This document shows, in pieces, positions 7,774 to 16,874 of a DNA stretch of 64,000 nt. Each line of letters starts with the position of its first letter. Position 1 is the first letter of the stretch. Under the pieces are notes generated by a model. The model searched no databases. It was not told where the DNA came from and saw nothing but the letters and a program-made list of their open reading frames with translations. This DNA is from Candidatus Cottocaccamicrobium excrementipullorum. GTDB lineage: Bacteria > Bacillota > Clostridia > Lachnospirales > Lachnospiraceae. Location: positions 1 through 64,000 of the forward strand of contig DVFL01000021.1 in assembly GCA_018713255.1 (NCBI GenBank), read 5' to 3'. Made by a program: the position numbers and the translations under genes.

Positions 7774-9513
7774 TCAAGCAGGCTGATCAAAGTCGCCGTT
7801 GCCTTCAAGCTGTGAGTTGTAGATTTCCTGGTAAATGGCATTGGTTTTCAGCAGATTTTCATGGGTGTCGAAGGCGTTGATCTTTCCTTCATCCAGCACC
7901 AATATCCGGTCTGCAGACTGTACGCTGGAAATACGCTGGGCGATAATGATCTTGGTTGTGCCAGGAATCTGTTTGGCAAAGGCCGCCCGGATTTTTGCAT
8001 CAGTGGCAGTGTCTACAGCGCTGGTGGAATCATCCAGGATAAGAATCTTAGGCTTTTTCAGCAAAGCCCGGGCAATGCACAGACGCTGTTTTTGTCCGCC
8101 GGATACATTGGTGCCTCCTCGGGTGATTTGAGTGTGGTATCCATTGGGCATCCGGTCAATGAATTCATCAGCACAGGCCGCTTTGCAGGCATTAATGCAT
8201 TCTTCATCAGTAGCGTCAGGATTTCCCCAGCGGAGATTATCCAGAATAGTGCCGGAAAACAAAGTATTTTTCTGCAGAACCACGGAAACCTGATTTCTCA
8301 GAACTTCCGTATCGTAATTGCGGACGTCTACGCCGCCTACACAGACGGAGCCGCTGTCCACATCATAAAGCCGGCAGATCAGATTCACCAGACTGCTTTT
8401 TCCAGAACCGGTGCCGCCGATGACGCCGATGGTTTCTCCGCTTTTAATATGAAGATCAATATCGGACAAGGCGTTTTTGCCGCTGCCCCGCTTATAGGAA
8501 AAGTTAACATGGTTAAAATCAATCTGTCCGTCAGTCACTTCTGTTACCGGATTTTCCGGGTCCGTAAGGTCTGCTTTTTCATTTAACACTTCGCCGATAC
8601 GGCGGATGCTGGCCATTGACATGCTGATCATAACGATCACCATTGACAGCATCATGAGGCTCATGAGAAGAGACATAATGTAGCTGAACAGGCTGGTAAG
8701 ATCGCCGGTGGTCATGGTGCCGCCTACAATGTATTTTGCGCCGAACCAGGACACGGAAATGATGCAGAAATAAATGGCTACCATCATTGCCGGGTTGTTG
8801 AACGCCAGAAGTCCTTCTGCTTTTACAGAAAGATCATAAAGCATTTTTGAGGCTTTGGAGAATTTCATGTTTTCATAGGCCTCCCGAACGAAGGCTTTTA
8901 CCACGCGGATTGCAGTGACATTTTCCTGTACGCTGGCATTTAAGTCATCGTATTTACGGAATACCTGTTTAAAGATTTTCAGGGTGATCACCATGATTGT
9001 GCCGATGACAATCACCAGAAATACTACAGCGATTAAAAACATGGAGCTTAAATGGGGGCTGATAATCAGGCACATAGCAAAGCTGAAGATCAGATTCAGC
9101 GGCGCCCGGACAGCCACTCGGATGATCATCATGAAAGCGTTCTGTACATTGGTAATATCCGTGGTCATACGGGTAACCAGGCCGGGAACGCTGAACTTGT
9201 CAATATTGGAAAAGGAAAAGGTTTGGATATTTGCATAGATTCCTTCCCGCAGATTGGCTGCCAGTCCGGAAGAAGCAGTGGAGGCATTCCTTCCTGCCAG
9301 CCCGCCGAAAATCAGGCTGAGAAAGGCCATGACGACCATTAAAGTTCCGTAGCGGTAAACTACGGAAAGGTTGCTGACCTCAAGTCCTCTGTCAATGATA
9401 ATAGCGGTGACAAAGGGCATCAGGATTTCCATAATTACTTCCAGGGTGGTAAATCCAATGCATAAGAAGGTGTTTCGCTTATACTGCTTGAGTTGTTGTA
9501 ATACTTTCTTCAC
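7774..9513 (-). CDS. ABC exporter subunit with degenerate ATPase site (579 aa)
   Basis: The partner subunit: membrane domain (about 1-300) plus NBD with Walker A GGTGSGKS and signature VSGGQKQR. Its Walker B ends ILILDDSTSAVD, with Asp where the catalytic Glu should be, and the switch region reads IIIAQRISS, with Gln in place of His. This is the usual pattern of asymmetric heterodimeric exporters in which only one composite site hydrolyses ATP efficiently. The start is GTG, with AGGAGG 8 bases upstream. The gene begins inside the last 35 bp of the MarR gene, so the three genes form one operon. Loss of either subunit should abolish export. Confidence 0.93.
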   Translation of the reverse strand: MKKVLQQLKQYKRNTFLCIGFTTLEVIMEILMPFVTAIIIDRGLEVSNLSVVYRYGTLMVVMAFLSLIFGGLAGRNASTASSGLAANLREGIYANIQTFSFSNIDKFSVPGLVTRMTTDITNVQNAFMMIIRVAVRAPLNLIFSFAMCLIISPHLSSMFLIAVVFLVIVIGTIMVITLKIFKQVFRKYDDLNASVQENVTAIRVVKAFVREAYENMKFSKASKMLYDLSVKAEGLLAFNNPAMMVAIYFCIISVSWFGAKYIVGGTMTTGDLTSLFSYIMSLLMSLMMLSMVIVMISMSMASIRRIGEVLNEKADLTDPENPVTEVTDGQIDFNHVNFSYKRGSGKNALSDIDLHIKSGETIGVIGGTGSGKSSLVNLICRLYDVDSGSVCVGGVDVRNYDTEVLRNQVSVVLQKNTLFSGTILDNLRWGNPDATDEECINACKAACADEFIDRMPNGYHTQITRGGTNVSGGQKQRLCIARALLKKPKILILDDSTSAVDTATDAKIRAAFAKQIPGTTKIIIAQRISSVQSADRILVLDEGKINAFDTHENLLKTNAIYQEIYNSQLEGNGDFDQPA

Positions 9514-9976
9514 CGTTAAAACCTCCTGTCTGTTGTTTTGCAGCGGCAGAATAATTCAGAATTTTTTGGCCAAGTTTCCACAGTTCTCTTTGTTCTTGTT
9601 GACTCAATATATTGTTAAATTGGGCCTCCAGCTTGTCTGCTTTTTGCAGAAATTCTGACTGCTCCGCTAAAAGTTTTTTGGTTGGGCATACCTTCTTTTT
9701 CCTGGCATCAACAGGATTCTCATAAAAGCACAGGTAATCATTTTTCCGCGCTTTTTTAATTAAAGCGGAAAGCGTTGCCTTGGACACGCCGATTTCGTGA
9801 GATAATTCTGTTAAGTAAGTTCCATCTGGATGATGCCGCAGAATGTATACTAAAAAGTAAACTTGATTTCCGCTCATGTTTTTGATTTTTAAATTTCGTT
9901 CCAGCTGTGCCGTCAGATCGCAGTTGATTCTCTTAATGACCGAAACCAGTTCATCTGCTCTGAGTGCATCTCCCAT
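9479..9976 (-). CDS. MarR-family transcriptional regulator (165 aa)
   Basis: The winged helix-turn-helix is visible at about residues 45-105: YFLVYILRHHPDGTYLTEL, then HEIGVSKATLSALIKKARK as recognition helix, and a wing with NPVDARKKKVCPT. Helical ends form the dimer interface. Length is normal for the family. Start ATG follows AAAGGAGGCGG. It is the first gene of the ABC exporter operon and overlaps the next gene, the standard arrangement of an autoregulated repressor that is released by an exporter substrate. A palindrome TGAACTGTTCA at 10024-10034 lies in its upstream region and is a candidate operator. The inducer cannot be inferred. Confidence 0.9.
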   Translation of the reverse strand: MGDALRADELVSVIKRINCDLTAQLERNLKIKNMSGNQVYFLVYILRHHPDGTYLTELSHEIGVSKATLSALIKKARKNDYLCFYENPVDARKKKVCPTKKLLAEQSEFLQKADKLEAQFNNILSQQEQRELWKLGQKILNYSAAAKQQTGGFNGEESITTTQAV

Positions 9977-9997
9977 TTTCTTATCCGCCTCCTTTAA

Positions 9998-10045
9998 TTG
10001 TTGTTCATTTAATAATTTTAGGGTGAACTGTTCAATAACTTATCA
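9998..10045 (-). promoter_or_regulatory. Probable promoter and MarR operator
   Basis: On the minus strand a TTGAAC box is followed after about 17 bases by TTAAAT. The -35 box lies within the palindrome TGAACTGTTCA (10024-10034), and a further GTTCA half-site lies near 10003. A separate wider inverted repeat, CACATTTC (10044-10051) with GAAATGTG (10078-10085), sits between the divergent genes. Confidence 0.45.
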
Positions 10046-10243
10046 CATTTCATACAGCATTCTAATTCAAAAATTGGGAAATGTGAAATCGAAAATCTAA
10101 ATAACCCATAAAAAATTTTTATAGATAATAATTAGGCTTAACTATCGGTTCCCCGGATTGATCTTGCCTGACTTGGGGAAGTAGATTATAATGGATAAAT
10201 CTGATTTAACTGTAGTTTTGCATTTGAGTTTGGAGGGATTACT

Positions 10244-11116
10244 ACGAATACAGTACAATTAGAATGCTTTATTGCTGTGGCGGATTATCTGAATTTTTCC
10301 AAAGCATCCAGTATCTTAAAGATTACCCAGCCTGCAGTGAGTCATCAGATTCAGACTTTGGAAGAGGAATTAGGGGTAAAGCTGTTTAATCGTACCAGCA
10401 AAAATGTATCCCTTACTCAGGAGGGGATGCTGTTTATTGCCGATGCTAAGCTTATTTTGAAGACGGCCAAGTCCGCCAAAAAACGTTTGGGGGAGCATAA
10501 GGAATTTATTCCTTTTGAAGTGGGATGTCATAATTATCTGGAAATGAATTTGCTGCCCTCTGTTTTGAAAAAGCTTGCAGAAGAATTTCCTCTTCTCAGG
10601 CCTACGCTTCATTTTGTTCCGTTTCCGTCCCTTCTGGGGTTGGTGGAAAATGGACAGATCCATGCTGCATTCGGGACCAAAGACGAGCAGAAAGATTCTT
10701 CTCTTTACTTTAAAGAGCTGTGCACGGTTCCCATGGCATGTATCTGCTCTCCGGATCATCCTTTGGCCAACTATCAGACCTTGACCAAAAGGCAGTTGTC
10801 AGGCAGTTTTATTGCTTGTGCTCCGCGGCATCTTTCCGATGCTGTATTTACGATTCAAAATAATGTGCTGCTTAACCAGCCTTTGGACCAGCGTTTTCTT
10901 ACGGAAAGCATAGAAAGTGCTCTTGCCCTGGCAAAAGCAGGGCTGGGATACACGTTGTATCCGGATATTCCCATGTCCAGGGAACCGGGACTGTGTTATA
11001 TTCCTGTCACAACGCTGCCGAAAATGTCCTTTGGCATTTATTGCCGAAGCGACCGCAGTCATCCGGTGTTGAAAGAATTCCTAGGATTGATGGGACAAAG
11101 CTTTTCTCAGCGTTAA
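10244..11116 (+). CDS. LysR-family regulator with apparent ACG start codon
   Basis: The N-terminal winged HTH reads NTVQLECFIAVADYLNFSKA then ITQPAVSHQIQTLEEELG and LFNRTSKNVSLTQEG; a periplasmic-binding-like effector domain follows (about 90-290). The full first helix of the HTH is encoded only if translation begins near 10244. There the sequence is ACG AAT ACA GTA, 6 bases after GGAGGG (10232-10237), exactly where ATG is expected. No ATG, GTG or TTG exists in frame between the upstream stop (10202-10204) and the GTG at 10277, which would delete the start of helix 1. Either ACG (or ATT at 10238) is used, or a T-to-C change crippled the start. Neighbouring genes do not reveal a target. Confidence 0.8.
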   Translation, partial: TNTVQLECFIAVADYLNFSKASSILKITQPAVSHQIQTLEEELGVKLFNRTSKNVSLTQEGMLFIADAKLILKTAKSAKKRLGEHKEFIPFEVGCHNYLEMNLLPSVLKKLAEEFPLLRPTLHFVPFPSLLGLVENGQIHAAFGTKDEQKDSSLYFKELCTVPMACICSPDHPLANYQTLTKRQLSGSFIACAPRHLSDAVFTIQNNVLLNQPLDQRFLTESIESALALAKAGLGYTLYPDIPMSREPGLCYIPVTTLPKMSFGIYCRSDRSHPVLKEFLGLMGQSFSQR

Positions 11117-11241
11117 AGACTGTTTTCGCAGAATTTTCACATATTTTACAAGGCCTCAACACATTTTGGGGATATTTTATCCATGTGACACAAAAACAAA
11201 ATCAGCCAAGCCGGCAGATGCCGGGGAAGTCAGGAGGCAGC

Positions 11242-12969
11242 ATGAAAAAAACGGATAAAATAAATTTGGCGAAAGGAGCGGCGGCGGTTCTGGCCGGCAG
11301 TATGATTCTGCAGCTGGCAGGCTGCGGAAAATCTGTTTCCCAGCATGAAGAAAATCAGGAAAGCAGGGTGGAATCTCAGTCCGGCGAGGAAAATCAACCT
11401 GAGCAGGAGACGGCAGAGGCAGAATCAGCGGAAGAACAGAAAGGAGAGCAGGAAGCGGCAGGGGGGATTTCGGGAGAATATGATGAGGATGATCTGAACA
11501 CTGAATGGTCTGAGGGAGAAGGAACTCTCGTTGCCTGCAGCGGAACTCAGGCTGAGATTCAGGGAGAAGGGATTGCTGCCGGAGATAATGGCCTGATCAT
11601 CAGCCAGGAGGGAACGTATGTGTTTCGGGGAGATTATCAGGGGCAGATTAAGATTGATGCGGGAAAGGAGGATGTGGTCCGGCTGGTGTTTGATGGATTT
11701 TCCATTTCCTGTGAAAATACCTCTCCCGTTTATGGCGCTCAGTGCAAAAAGTTGATTGTGACATTGGCCGAGGGTACAGAAAACAGGATTTCCGATGGCG
11801 CACATTATGTGTTTGACCAGGAGGATGAGGACGAGCCGGATGCAGCTTTGTTTGCAAAGGATGATTTGACCATTAATGGCACGGGAAGTCTTGCCGTAGA
11901 AGGAAATTATGCTGATGGGATCCGAGGAAAAGATAATGTAAAAATTATTTCCGGAGAGATTGCGGTGACGGCTGTGGATGACGGAATTAAGGGTAAGGAT
12001 TCTCTTACGGTTAAGGACGGGAATATTCAGGTCACCAGCGGAGAGGACGGACTGAAATCCAATAATGACAGCGACCCGGAGAAAGGATATGTGATTATTG
12101 AAGGGGGGCAGATTTTGATTCAGGCCGGAGATGACGGAATTCATGGGGAATCCTGGCTCACCATTCATGATGGAGTCATTAATATAGAAGAAAGTTATGA
12201 AGGGCTTGAAGCGATGAGAATTGACATTAACGGAGGAGTGATTTCTGTGACGGCAGAAGATGATGGAATCAACGGCGCCGGCTCTTCCGAGAGTGAAGAT
12301 GATGGGGGAGAACTCGATAAAAGGCAGGCAAATCCGGATATTTATGTCAGGATTGCAGGCGGACAGGTGGATGTGGATTCTGGAGCGGACGGGATCGATT
12401 CCAATGGAGATCTGTATGTAACCGGCGGAACAGTCCGTATTAGCGGGCCAGAGTCAAATGGAGATGGAGCGCTGGATTATAATGGAACAGCCCAGATCAG
12501 CGGAGGCAATTTTGCGGCAGCAGGAAGCGCGGGAATGATGCAGACGTTTTCTGAAGAATCTTCCCAGTCTATGATTATGGTTTATTACGAAGAAGCCCAG
12601 GCCGGAGGAACGGAAATTTCGCTTATGGATGAGAGCGGGGGAGAACTGTTTTCCTGGATGCCGGAGAAAACTTATGAATGTCTGCTGTTAAGTCTGCCTG
12701 AGCTTGAAGAGGGGAGTACATATACGCTTCTTTCTGGTGAAGAGAGCCAGGAAATTACCATAGAAGGAATCATTACTCAGTCTGGCGAAAGGAGCGGAGG
12801 TTTTGGCGGCGGACGAGGCGCAGGCGGCCCCAGGGAAGATGGCCCAGGAGCAGGCGGTCCAGGTGAGGGCGGCGGACCTGGAGGCGCTCCTGGAAATAGG
12901 CGCCGGGGAGGACCAGAACAGGAAACCCGGTCTTCAGAATCTCAGCCTTCAGAAGCAGAATCATATTGA
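11242..12969 (+). CDS. Lipoprotein with carbohydrate-binding (DUF4353-type) beta-repeat domain
   Basis: The signal peptide ends in lipobox LAGC (Cys near residue 28), so it is anchored on the outer face of the membrane. A 75-residue Glu/Gln/Ser-rich spacer follows. From about residue 100 to 470 there is a repetitive beta-structure with recurring DGIRGKD, DGIKGKDSLTVKDG, EDGLKSNN, DDGIHGE, DDGINGAG and ADGIDSNGD units, the pattern of the Firmicutes carbohydrate-binding domain DUF4353. The C-terminus is a Gly/Pro/Arg-rich low-complexity tail (GGGRGAGGPREDGPGAGG). The ATG was chosen because CAGGAGG precedes it by 5 bases and because it gives a proper signal peptide. Ligand unknown. Confidence 0.85.
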   Translation: MKKTDKINLAKGAAAVLAGSMILQLAGCGKSVSQHEENQESRVESQSGEENQPEQETAEAESAEEQKGEQEAAGGISGEYDEDDLNTEWSEGEGTLVACSGTQAEIQGEGIAAGDNGLIISQEGTYVFRGDYQGQIKIDAGKEDVVRLVFDGFSISCENTSPVYGAQCKKLIVTLAEGTENRISDGAHYVFDQEDEDEPDAALFAKDDLTINGTGSLAVEGNYADGIRGKDNVKIISGEIAVTAVDDGIKGKDSLTVKDGNIQVTSGEDGLKSNNDSDPEKGYVIIEGGQILIQAGDDGIHGESWLTIHDGVINIEESYEGLEAMRIDINGGVISVTAEDDGINGAGSSESEDDGGELDKRQANPDIYVRIAGGQVDVDSGADGIDSNGDLYVTGGTVRISGPESNGDGALDYNGTAQISGGNFAAAGSAGMMQTFSEESSQSMIMVYYEEAQAGGTEISLMDESGGELFSWMPEKTYECLLLSLPELEEGSTYTLLSGEESQEITIEGIITQSGERSGGFGGGRGAGGPREDGPGAGGPGEGGGPGGAPGNRRRGGPEQETRSSESQPSEAESY

Positions 12970-13241
12970 TTCCCTTTTTCTGGAATTTAAAGTATTTTTT
13001 CGGAAAAAATATACATCAACTGAAATACCGTAAGAAAATGTTAGATTTCTGTAAAAAACCGGAGTTATCGTAAGAGACGGACATTCCTTGTAAAAAAACT
13101 GAAAGATGGGTTTATGATTCGTTTATCTGTGTTTTATTGCCCTGTTATTTTTCGCCTGTATGCTGTAGATATCCGAAAGGAAAGCAGTTGTTTTTCATGG
13201 CTGCGAAAAAGATCTTCAGAAAATTGCAAGGAGTGAGGAAC

Positions 13242-14714
13242 ATGACGAAAAAAACGAAATTGGCAGTTGCTTTTGGAGGCGCTTTCCTGCTTTCAGCAGG
13301 AGCCTCCATGACGGCCATGGCTGACTGGGTACAGCAGGGCAATGACTGGATGTATCTGGACGGTTCTGGAAATCGGGTGACAGATGAATGGAGACAGTCC
13401 AACGGATATTACTTTTATCTGGACAATGACGGCATTATGGCCAGAGACCGGTGGGTAGACGATGAATATTACGTGGACATTAACGGCGTCAGAGTAACTG
13501 ACCGGTGGATTTATTCGGAAGACGGCACTGATGGAGCGCCGGATTCTGACGGCGGCTGGTTTTACGTAGGAAGCAACGGGCGTGTACTTTCAGATGAGTG
13601 GGCCACAATCAACGGCCAGCGTTACCGTTTTGATTCTGACGGTTCTATGCTGTACGGCTGGTATACCGACAACAACAATCTTTATTATCTGGGCGGTCCT
13701 CATGACGGCGCGGCGAAAACCGGATGGCTGTGTCTGTTCTATGATCCTGAGGATGATGACCAGGAAGACGGATCGGTATATGAAGTGGATGAGAGCGGAT
13801 ACGGCACCTGGTTTTATTTCAGCAGCAATGGCCGGGCTGTCAAGGCTGATGAGGATGAGACTTACGTTAGCCGGAACATTAACGGCTACCGATATTACTT
13901 TGATGAAAACGGCGTAATGGCTACTGGATGGGCCAGCGTAGCGAATCAAGCGTCGGATGATGTTACCGGAATCAGCACATTGAAGTACTTTGGAGCGCCT
14001 AACCAGGGACAGATGGCGGAAGGATGGGTATATCTTTACGATGACCCGGAAGATTCTGACGATGACAACAATTTCAGTTTCAATACCGCTTCCGCCAGCA
14101 ACGCGCAGCGGAATGACTGGGGAGACGGAGCCTGGTACTATTTTGACAGCAGCGGTGTTCCGGTTTATCTGGAGTTCGATGCTTCCACACTGACGGAAGC
14201 CACCACCCGGATTAACGGGGAACGTTACTTCTTCGACGAATATGGGCGGATGCAGAGCGGTCTGCTGGGAATTCAGCTGTCTGACGGAACTGTGGTCAGC
14301 GCGTATTTTGGAGCGGATGATTCTGACGGAGCCATGAAGACTGGACGGGTGACTAATGTGGTGGAAGAAGACGGAGAGATTTCTACCTTCTATTTTACTA
14401 CCGCCACGGGAGGTCAGACCGGCGTCCGCAACGGTTATCTCTACAGCAATGGAAAGCTGGTTCAGGCGGAGGACGGAGAGGACTACCAGGTATTTAATAT
14501 TAATGGAACTCTGTACCTGGTAAATGAATCCGGACGTGTTCAGGATTCCAATCGGACTTATCGGGTAGACGGAGAATACCGCTACGAGTACGATAACGGA
14601 ACGATTTATTACATTAACGATGACAGAGAGCGGCTGGGGCAGGTAACCAGCGGATCCAGAGCGCCTTATATTGCTTATGAGGCAATCTATCAGTTGAGTG
14701 GGCAGACGGAATAG
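13242..14714 (+). CDS. Secreted cell-wall-binding repeat protein (490 aa)
   Basis: A signal peptide (MTKKTKLAVAFGGAFLLSAG, cleavage after MTAMA) is followed almost directly by choline-binding-like repeats. Aromatic/glycine units such as WVQQGNDWMYLDGSGN, WYYFDSSG, YRYYFDENGVMATGW and YFFDEYGRMQSG recur about every 20-45 residues through the whole protein. Such repeats bind teichoic acid or peptidoglycan and hold proteins on the wall. No catalytic domain is visible, so the protein seems to be repeats only, with acidic inserts (DPEDDDQEDGS; DPEDSDDDNN). The chosen ATG follows AAGGAGTGAGG and starts the signal peptide. An upstream ATG at 13137 would add 35 implausible residues. Partner unknown. 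Confidence 0.88.
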   Translation: MTKKTKLAVAFGGAFLLSAGASMTAMADWVQQGNDWMYLDGSGNRVTDEWRQSNGYYFYLDNDGIMARDRWVDDEYYVDINGVRVTDRWIYSEDGTDGAPDSDGGWFYVGSNGRVLSDEWATINGQRYRFDSDGSMLYGWYTDNNNLYYLGGPHDGAAKTGWLCLFYDPEDDDQEDGSVYEVDESGYGTWFYFSSNGRAVKADEDETYVSRNINGYRYYFDENGVMATGWASVANQASDDVTGISTLKYFGAPNQGQMAEGWVYLYDDPEDSDDDNNFSFNTASASNAQRNDWGDGAWYYFDSSGVPVYLEFDASTLTEATTRINGERYFFDEYGRMQSGLLGIQLSDGTVVSAYFGADDSDGAMKTGRVTNVVEEDGEISTFYFTTATGGQTGVRNGYLYSNGKLVQAEDGEDYQVFNINGTLYLVNESGRVQDSNRTYRVDGEYRYEYDNGTIYYINDDRERLGQVTSGSRAPYIAYEAIYQLSGQTE

Positions 14715-14934
14715 AATCCTTGATTTTTAGGTAAAAGGGGTAAATATATGATATTTTCATGAATAATAGCGCTCACACCCTGGTAGTTTATCTATGTAGA
14801 TTCGGGCTCTGCAGCCACCTCCAATTTTCATCTAATAGAAGCGCCAAAGTCGTAAAGTTCTCTTTTCTTTGCCAGTGCGCCGTTTTCTATTCCGTAAGAT
14901 GTAAATACGCCCATGTTTTCCAAGCCAAGATAGG
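14715..14934. other. Non-coding or gene-remnant stretch
   Basis: No complete gene. On the minus strand a frame ending near 14828 reads LGLENMGVFTSYGIENGAL and looks like the tail of some protein, but I cannot assign it. It abuts the broken acetyltransferase fragment. No terminator is evident after the cell-wall-binding gene. Confidence 0.4.
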
Positions 14935-15202
14935 TCAAGGAAATGTTACCACCGCTTCGGCGGCCACGATGGCACCGCCGCTGATGGTTGCGCCTGGGGT
15001 GGCTGTTGCGTTTGCCCCGATCCACACATTCTTGCCGATCACGATCGGGGCCGGATTGGTGTGTTGGCGGCGCTCTGGATCTATCTCGTGGTTAAGAGTC
15101 GCCAGTACGATGTTGTGGCCAATAAGAGTGCCGTCTCCAGTCGTAATGCCGCCCTGGTCCTGAAAGTGGCAGCTTGTGCTGAGAAATACATCCTTCCGTT
15201 CA
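14935..15202 (-). pseudogene. Sugar O-acetyltransferase fragment (left-handed beta-helix)
   Basis: The frame encodes hexapeptide-repeat sequence of the maltose/galactoside acetyltransferase type: CHFQDQGG, GDGTLIGHNIVLATLNHEID, PIVIGKNVWIGANATATPG and GGAIVAAEAVVT. The N-terminal third is absent, because the frame runs straight out of the aldo/keto reductase C-terminus. The usual ending after VVTKDVP is replaced by FP and a stop. A single deletion joining this gene to the reductase, plus a second lesion at the 3' end, would explain it. It is not expected to make an active trimer. It belongs to the decaying minus-strand module that includes the next two genes. Confidence 0.75.
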
Positions 15203-16000
15203 GTACCAGCCAAATAAAGAACGTCTTTCATTCATGCGGCTGATCTCGGTCATATCATCCTGCGTCAAAGTAAAGTCCATGCTGTGAAGATTCTGCTCCA
15301 TGCGTTCCCGGTGAATGGATTTCGGGATGACTGCGATCCCATTCTGGGTCAGATAGCGCAGCGCCACCTGTCCGGCGGTTTTGCCGTATTTCGTTCCGAT
15401 TTGGTTTAGCAGCGGCTCGGCAAAGATGTTCCTCCGCTCTTCGGTAAAGGACGCCCAAGACTGCATCTGCGTACCGTGGCTGACAAGCTGCTCTTTCAGC
15501 TCCAGCTGCGGATAATAAACATGGGATTCCACCTGATCGACGGCAGGAACGACACCGCAGTGTTGCAGGAAGCGGTCATATTCCTTCTGCCCAAAATTAG
15601 AAATACCGATGGCCCGCACTGTGCCCGTTTCATAGGCTTCTTTGAGCGCATCGTACATTTTCTGTGCGTTCTCATAGGGCTCGTGGATCAACAGCAGGTC
15701 AATGTAGTCGGTCCGCAACACTTGCAGAGATTTCTCAATGCCGGCCTTCGCCTTTTGATAGCTGGCGCTGGGCCGGTACAGCTTGGTTGTGATAAAAATC
15801 TCCTGCCGGGGCAGGCCGCTCTCCTGGACGGCCTGCCCTACGATTTCTTCATTGTCGTACATCTGAGCGGTGTCAATTAGACGATAGCCCAGTTCCAATG
15901 CAGTCAGAATTGCGTTTTTACCTGCTTCGCCACGCACATCCCAGGTGCCAAAGCCAACAGCCGGTAACTTTACACCATTGTTCAAAGTAAAGTATTCCAT
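15200..16000 (-). CDS. Aldo/keto reductase, slightly truncated C-terminus (266 aa)
   Basis: An NADPH-dependent carbonyl reductase with a TIM-barrel fold. Catalytic residues are visible: GYRLIDTAQMYDNEE (Asp and Tyr), ITTKLY (Lys) and LLLIHEPY (His); the cofactor region is IPKSIHRERMEQN. Family members usually run about 10-15 residues further after the SLF segment; here the protein ends SLFGWY where the acetyltransferase fragment begins. The missing tail normally helps shape the substrate pocket, so activity is uncertain. It lies 10 bp after the flavoprotein gene in the same direction, with AAGGAGG before its ATG. Composition is more GC-rich than its neighbours, in keeping with transfer. Confidence 0.85.
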   Translation of the reverse strand: MEYFTLNNGVKLPAVGFGTWDVRGEAGKNAILTALELGYRLIDTAQMYDNEEIVGQAVQESGLPRQEIFITTKLYRPSASYQKAKAGIEKSLQVLRTDYIDLLLIHEPYENAQKMYDALKEAYETGTVRAIGISNFGQKEYDRFLQHCGVVPAVDQVESHVYYPQLELKEQLVSHGTQMQSWASFTEERRNIFAEPLLNQIGTKYGKTAGQVALRYLTQNGIAVIPKSIHRERMEQNLHSMDFTLTQDDMTEISRMNERRSLFGWY

Positions 16001-16010
16001 TTATTCCTCC

Positions 16011-16637
16011 TTACCGGACGAAGTTAGTCCAGTGGGCTGTTTCAGGGGTGGCGGGAACAATCCCTTTTTCTTTGCCTGCCTCCAGGCATTTCAAAATCCA
16101 CGCCATGTTATGTCCAAGGTTCCGCATCGTCTGTAACCCTTCCTGGTCCTGTTCCAGTTGCTCCGGGGCATTACCGTGAGCCATATTCCAGTATGTGGAG
16201 GATACTACAGGCATACAGGCATCTGTGAAATACTTATTCAAAACGTCCAGGGATGCAGTGGTTCCCGCACGGCGGGCTGTCACCACAGCGGCGCCTGGCT
16301 TAAACTGGAAATACTCCCCTCCGGCGTAGAACATCCGATCCAGCAGGGATAGGAACTGGCCTGCAGGGTGAGCGTAATAGACTGGAGAGCCAAAGACGAA
16401 GCCATCCGCTTCAGTGGCTTTTTCCAGCCAGTCATTGACCATGTCCTCATGGACGCACCTGCTATTGCCGCCATTGTGGCAGAAATCACAGCCCATACAG
16501 TCCCAAATGGGCTCGGTTCCCATTTGCAAAATCTCCGTATCAATGCCTTCTCGATTGAGCGCTGACGCTACCTCAGACAAGGCCCGGTAAACACAGCCGT
16601 CTTTTGTTGTGCTTCCATTAAATAAAAGAACCTTCAT
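16011..16637 (-). CDS. Iron-sulfur flavoprotein-like FMN reductase (208 aa)
   Basis: A flavodoxin-like fold: LLFNGSTTKDG is the phosphate-binding loop for FMN, and FGSPVYYAHPAGQFLSLLDR the second flavin contact. Between them Cys47, Cys50, Cys53 and Cys61 form CX2CX2CX7C, the compact cysteine cluster of iron-sulfur flavoproteins, so it may carry a [4Fe-4S] cluster as well as FMN. Such enzymes transfer electrons from NAD(P)H or ferredoxin to quinones or other acceptors. It heads the short minus-strand operon with the aldo/keto reductase. Only a regulator stub (LysR, opposite strand) and a short minus-strand remnant lie upstream. It looks intact. Confidence 0.85.
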   Translation of the reverse strand: MKVLLFNGSTTKDGCVYRALSEVASALNREGIDTEILQMGTEPIWDCMGCDFCHNGGNSRCVHEDMVNDWLEKATEADGFVFGSPVYYAHPAGQFLSLLDRMFYAGGEYFQFKPGAAVVTARRAGTTASLDVLNKYFTDACMPVVSSTYWNMAHGNAPEQLEQDQEGLQTMRNLGHNMAWILKCLEAGKEKGIVPATPETAHWTNFVR

Positions 16638-16659
16638 TGCAATAACCTTCTTTCTAAGT

Positions 16660-16755
16660 TTATGTCATTTCTTTTTCCCATTTCCGCAGGGTATCCACAC
16701 CGACCTCATCGCCCAGCTTCTCCAGGCGGAGCATCAGGTATTCCAGACAGTCTTA
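16660..16755 (-). pseudogene. C-terminal remnant of an unidentified protein
   Basis: After an in-frame stop the minus strand encodes about 30 residues (CLEYLMLRLEKLGDEVGV and then a basic/acidic end) before TAA, 23 bp upstream of the flavoprotein gene. It looks like the tail of a small regulatory protein whose front is deleted. A 12-bp direct repeat, ATTCCAGACAGT, at 16740-16751 and 16764-16775 sits at its broken edge. Confidence 0.35.
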
Positions 16756-16874
16756 TTATAGGGATTCCAGACAGTGATGTAAAATATTTGATTTCTATTC
16801 CGAGTTATTTTTTGTATGAATATCTGGCGTGCGCTATACTGATTTTAATCCAAAATGGAAAAGGAGGCAGAGAA

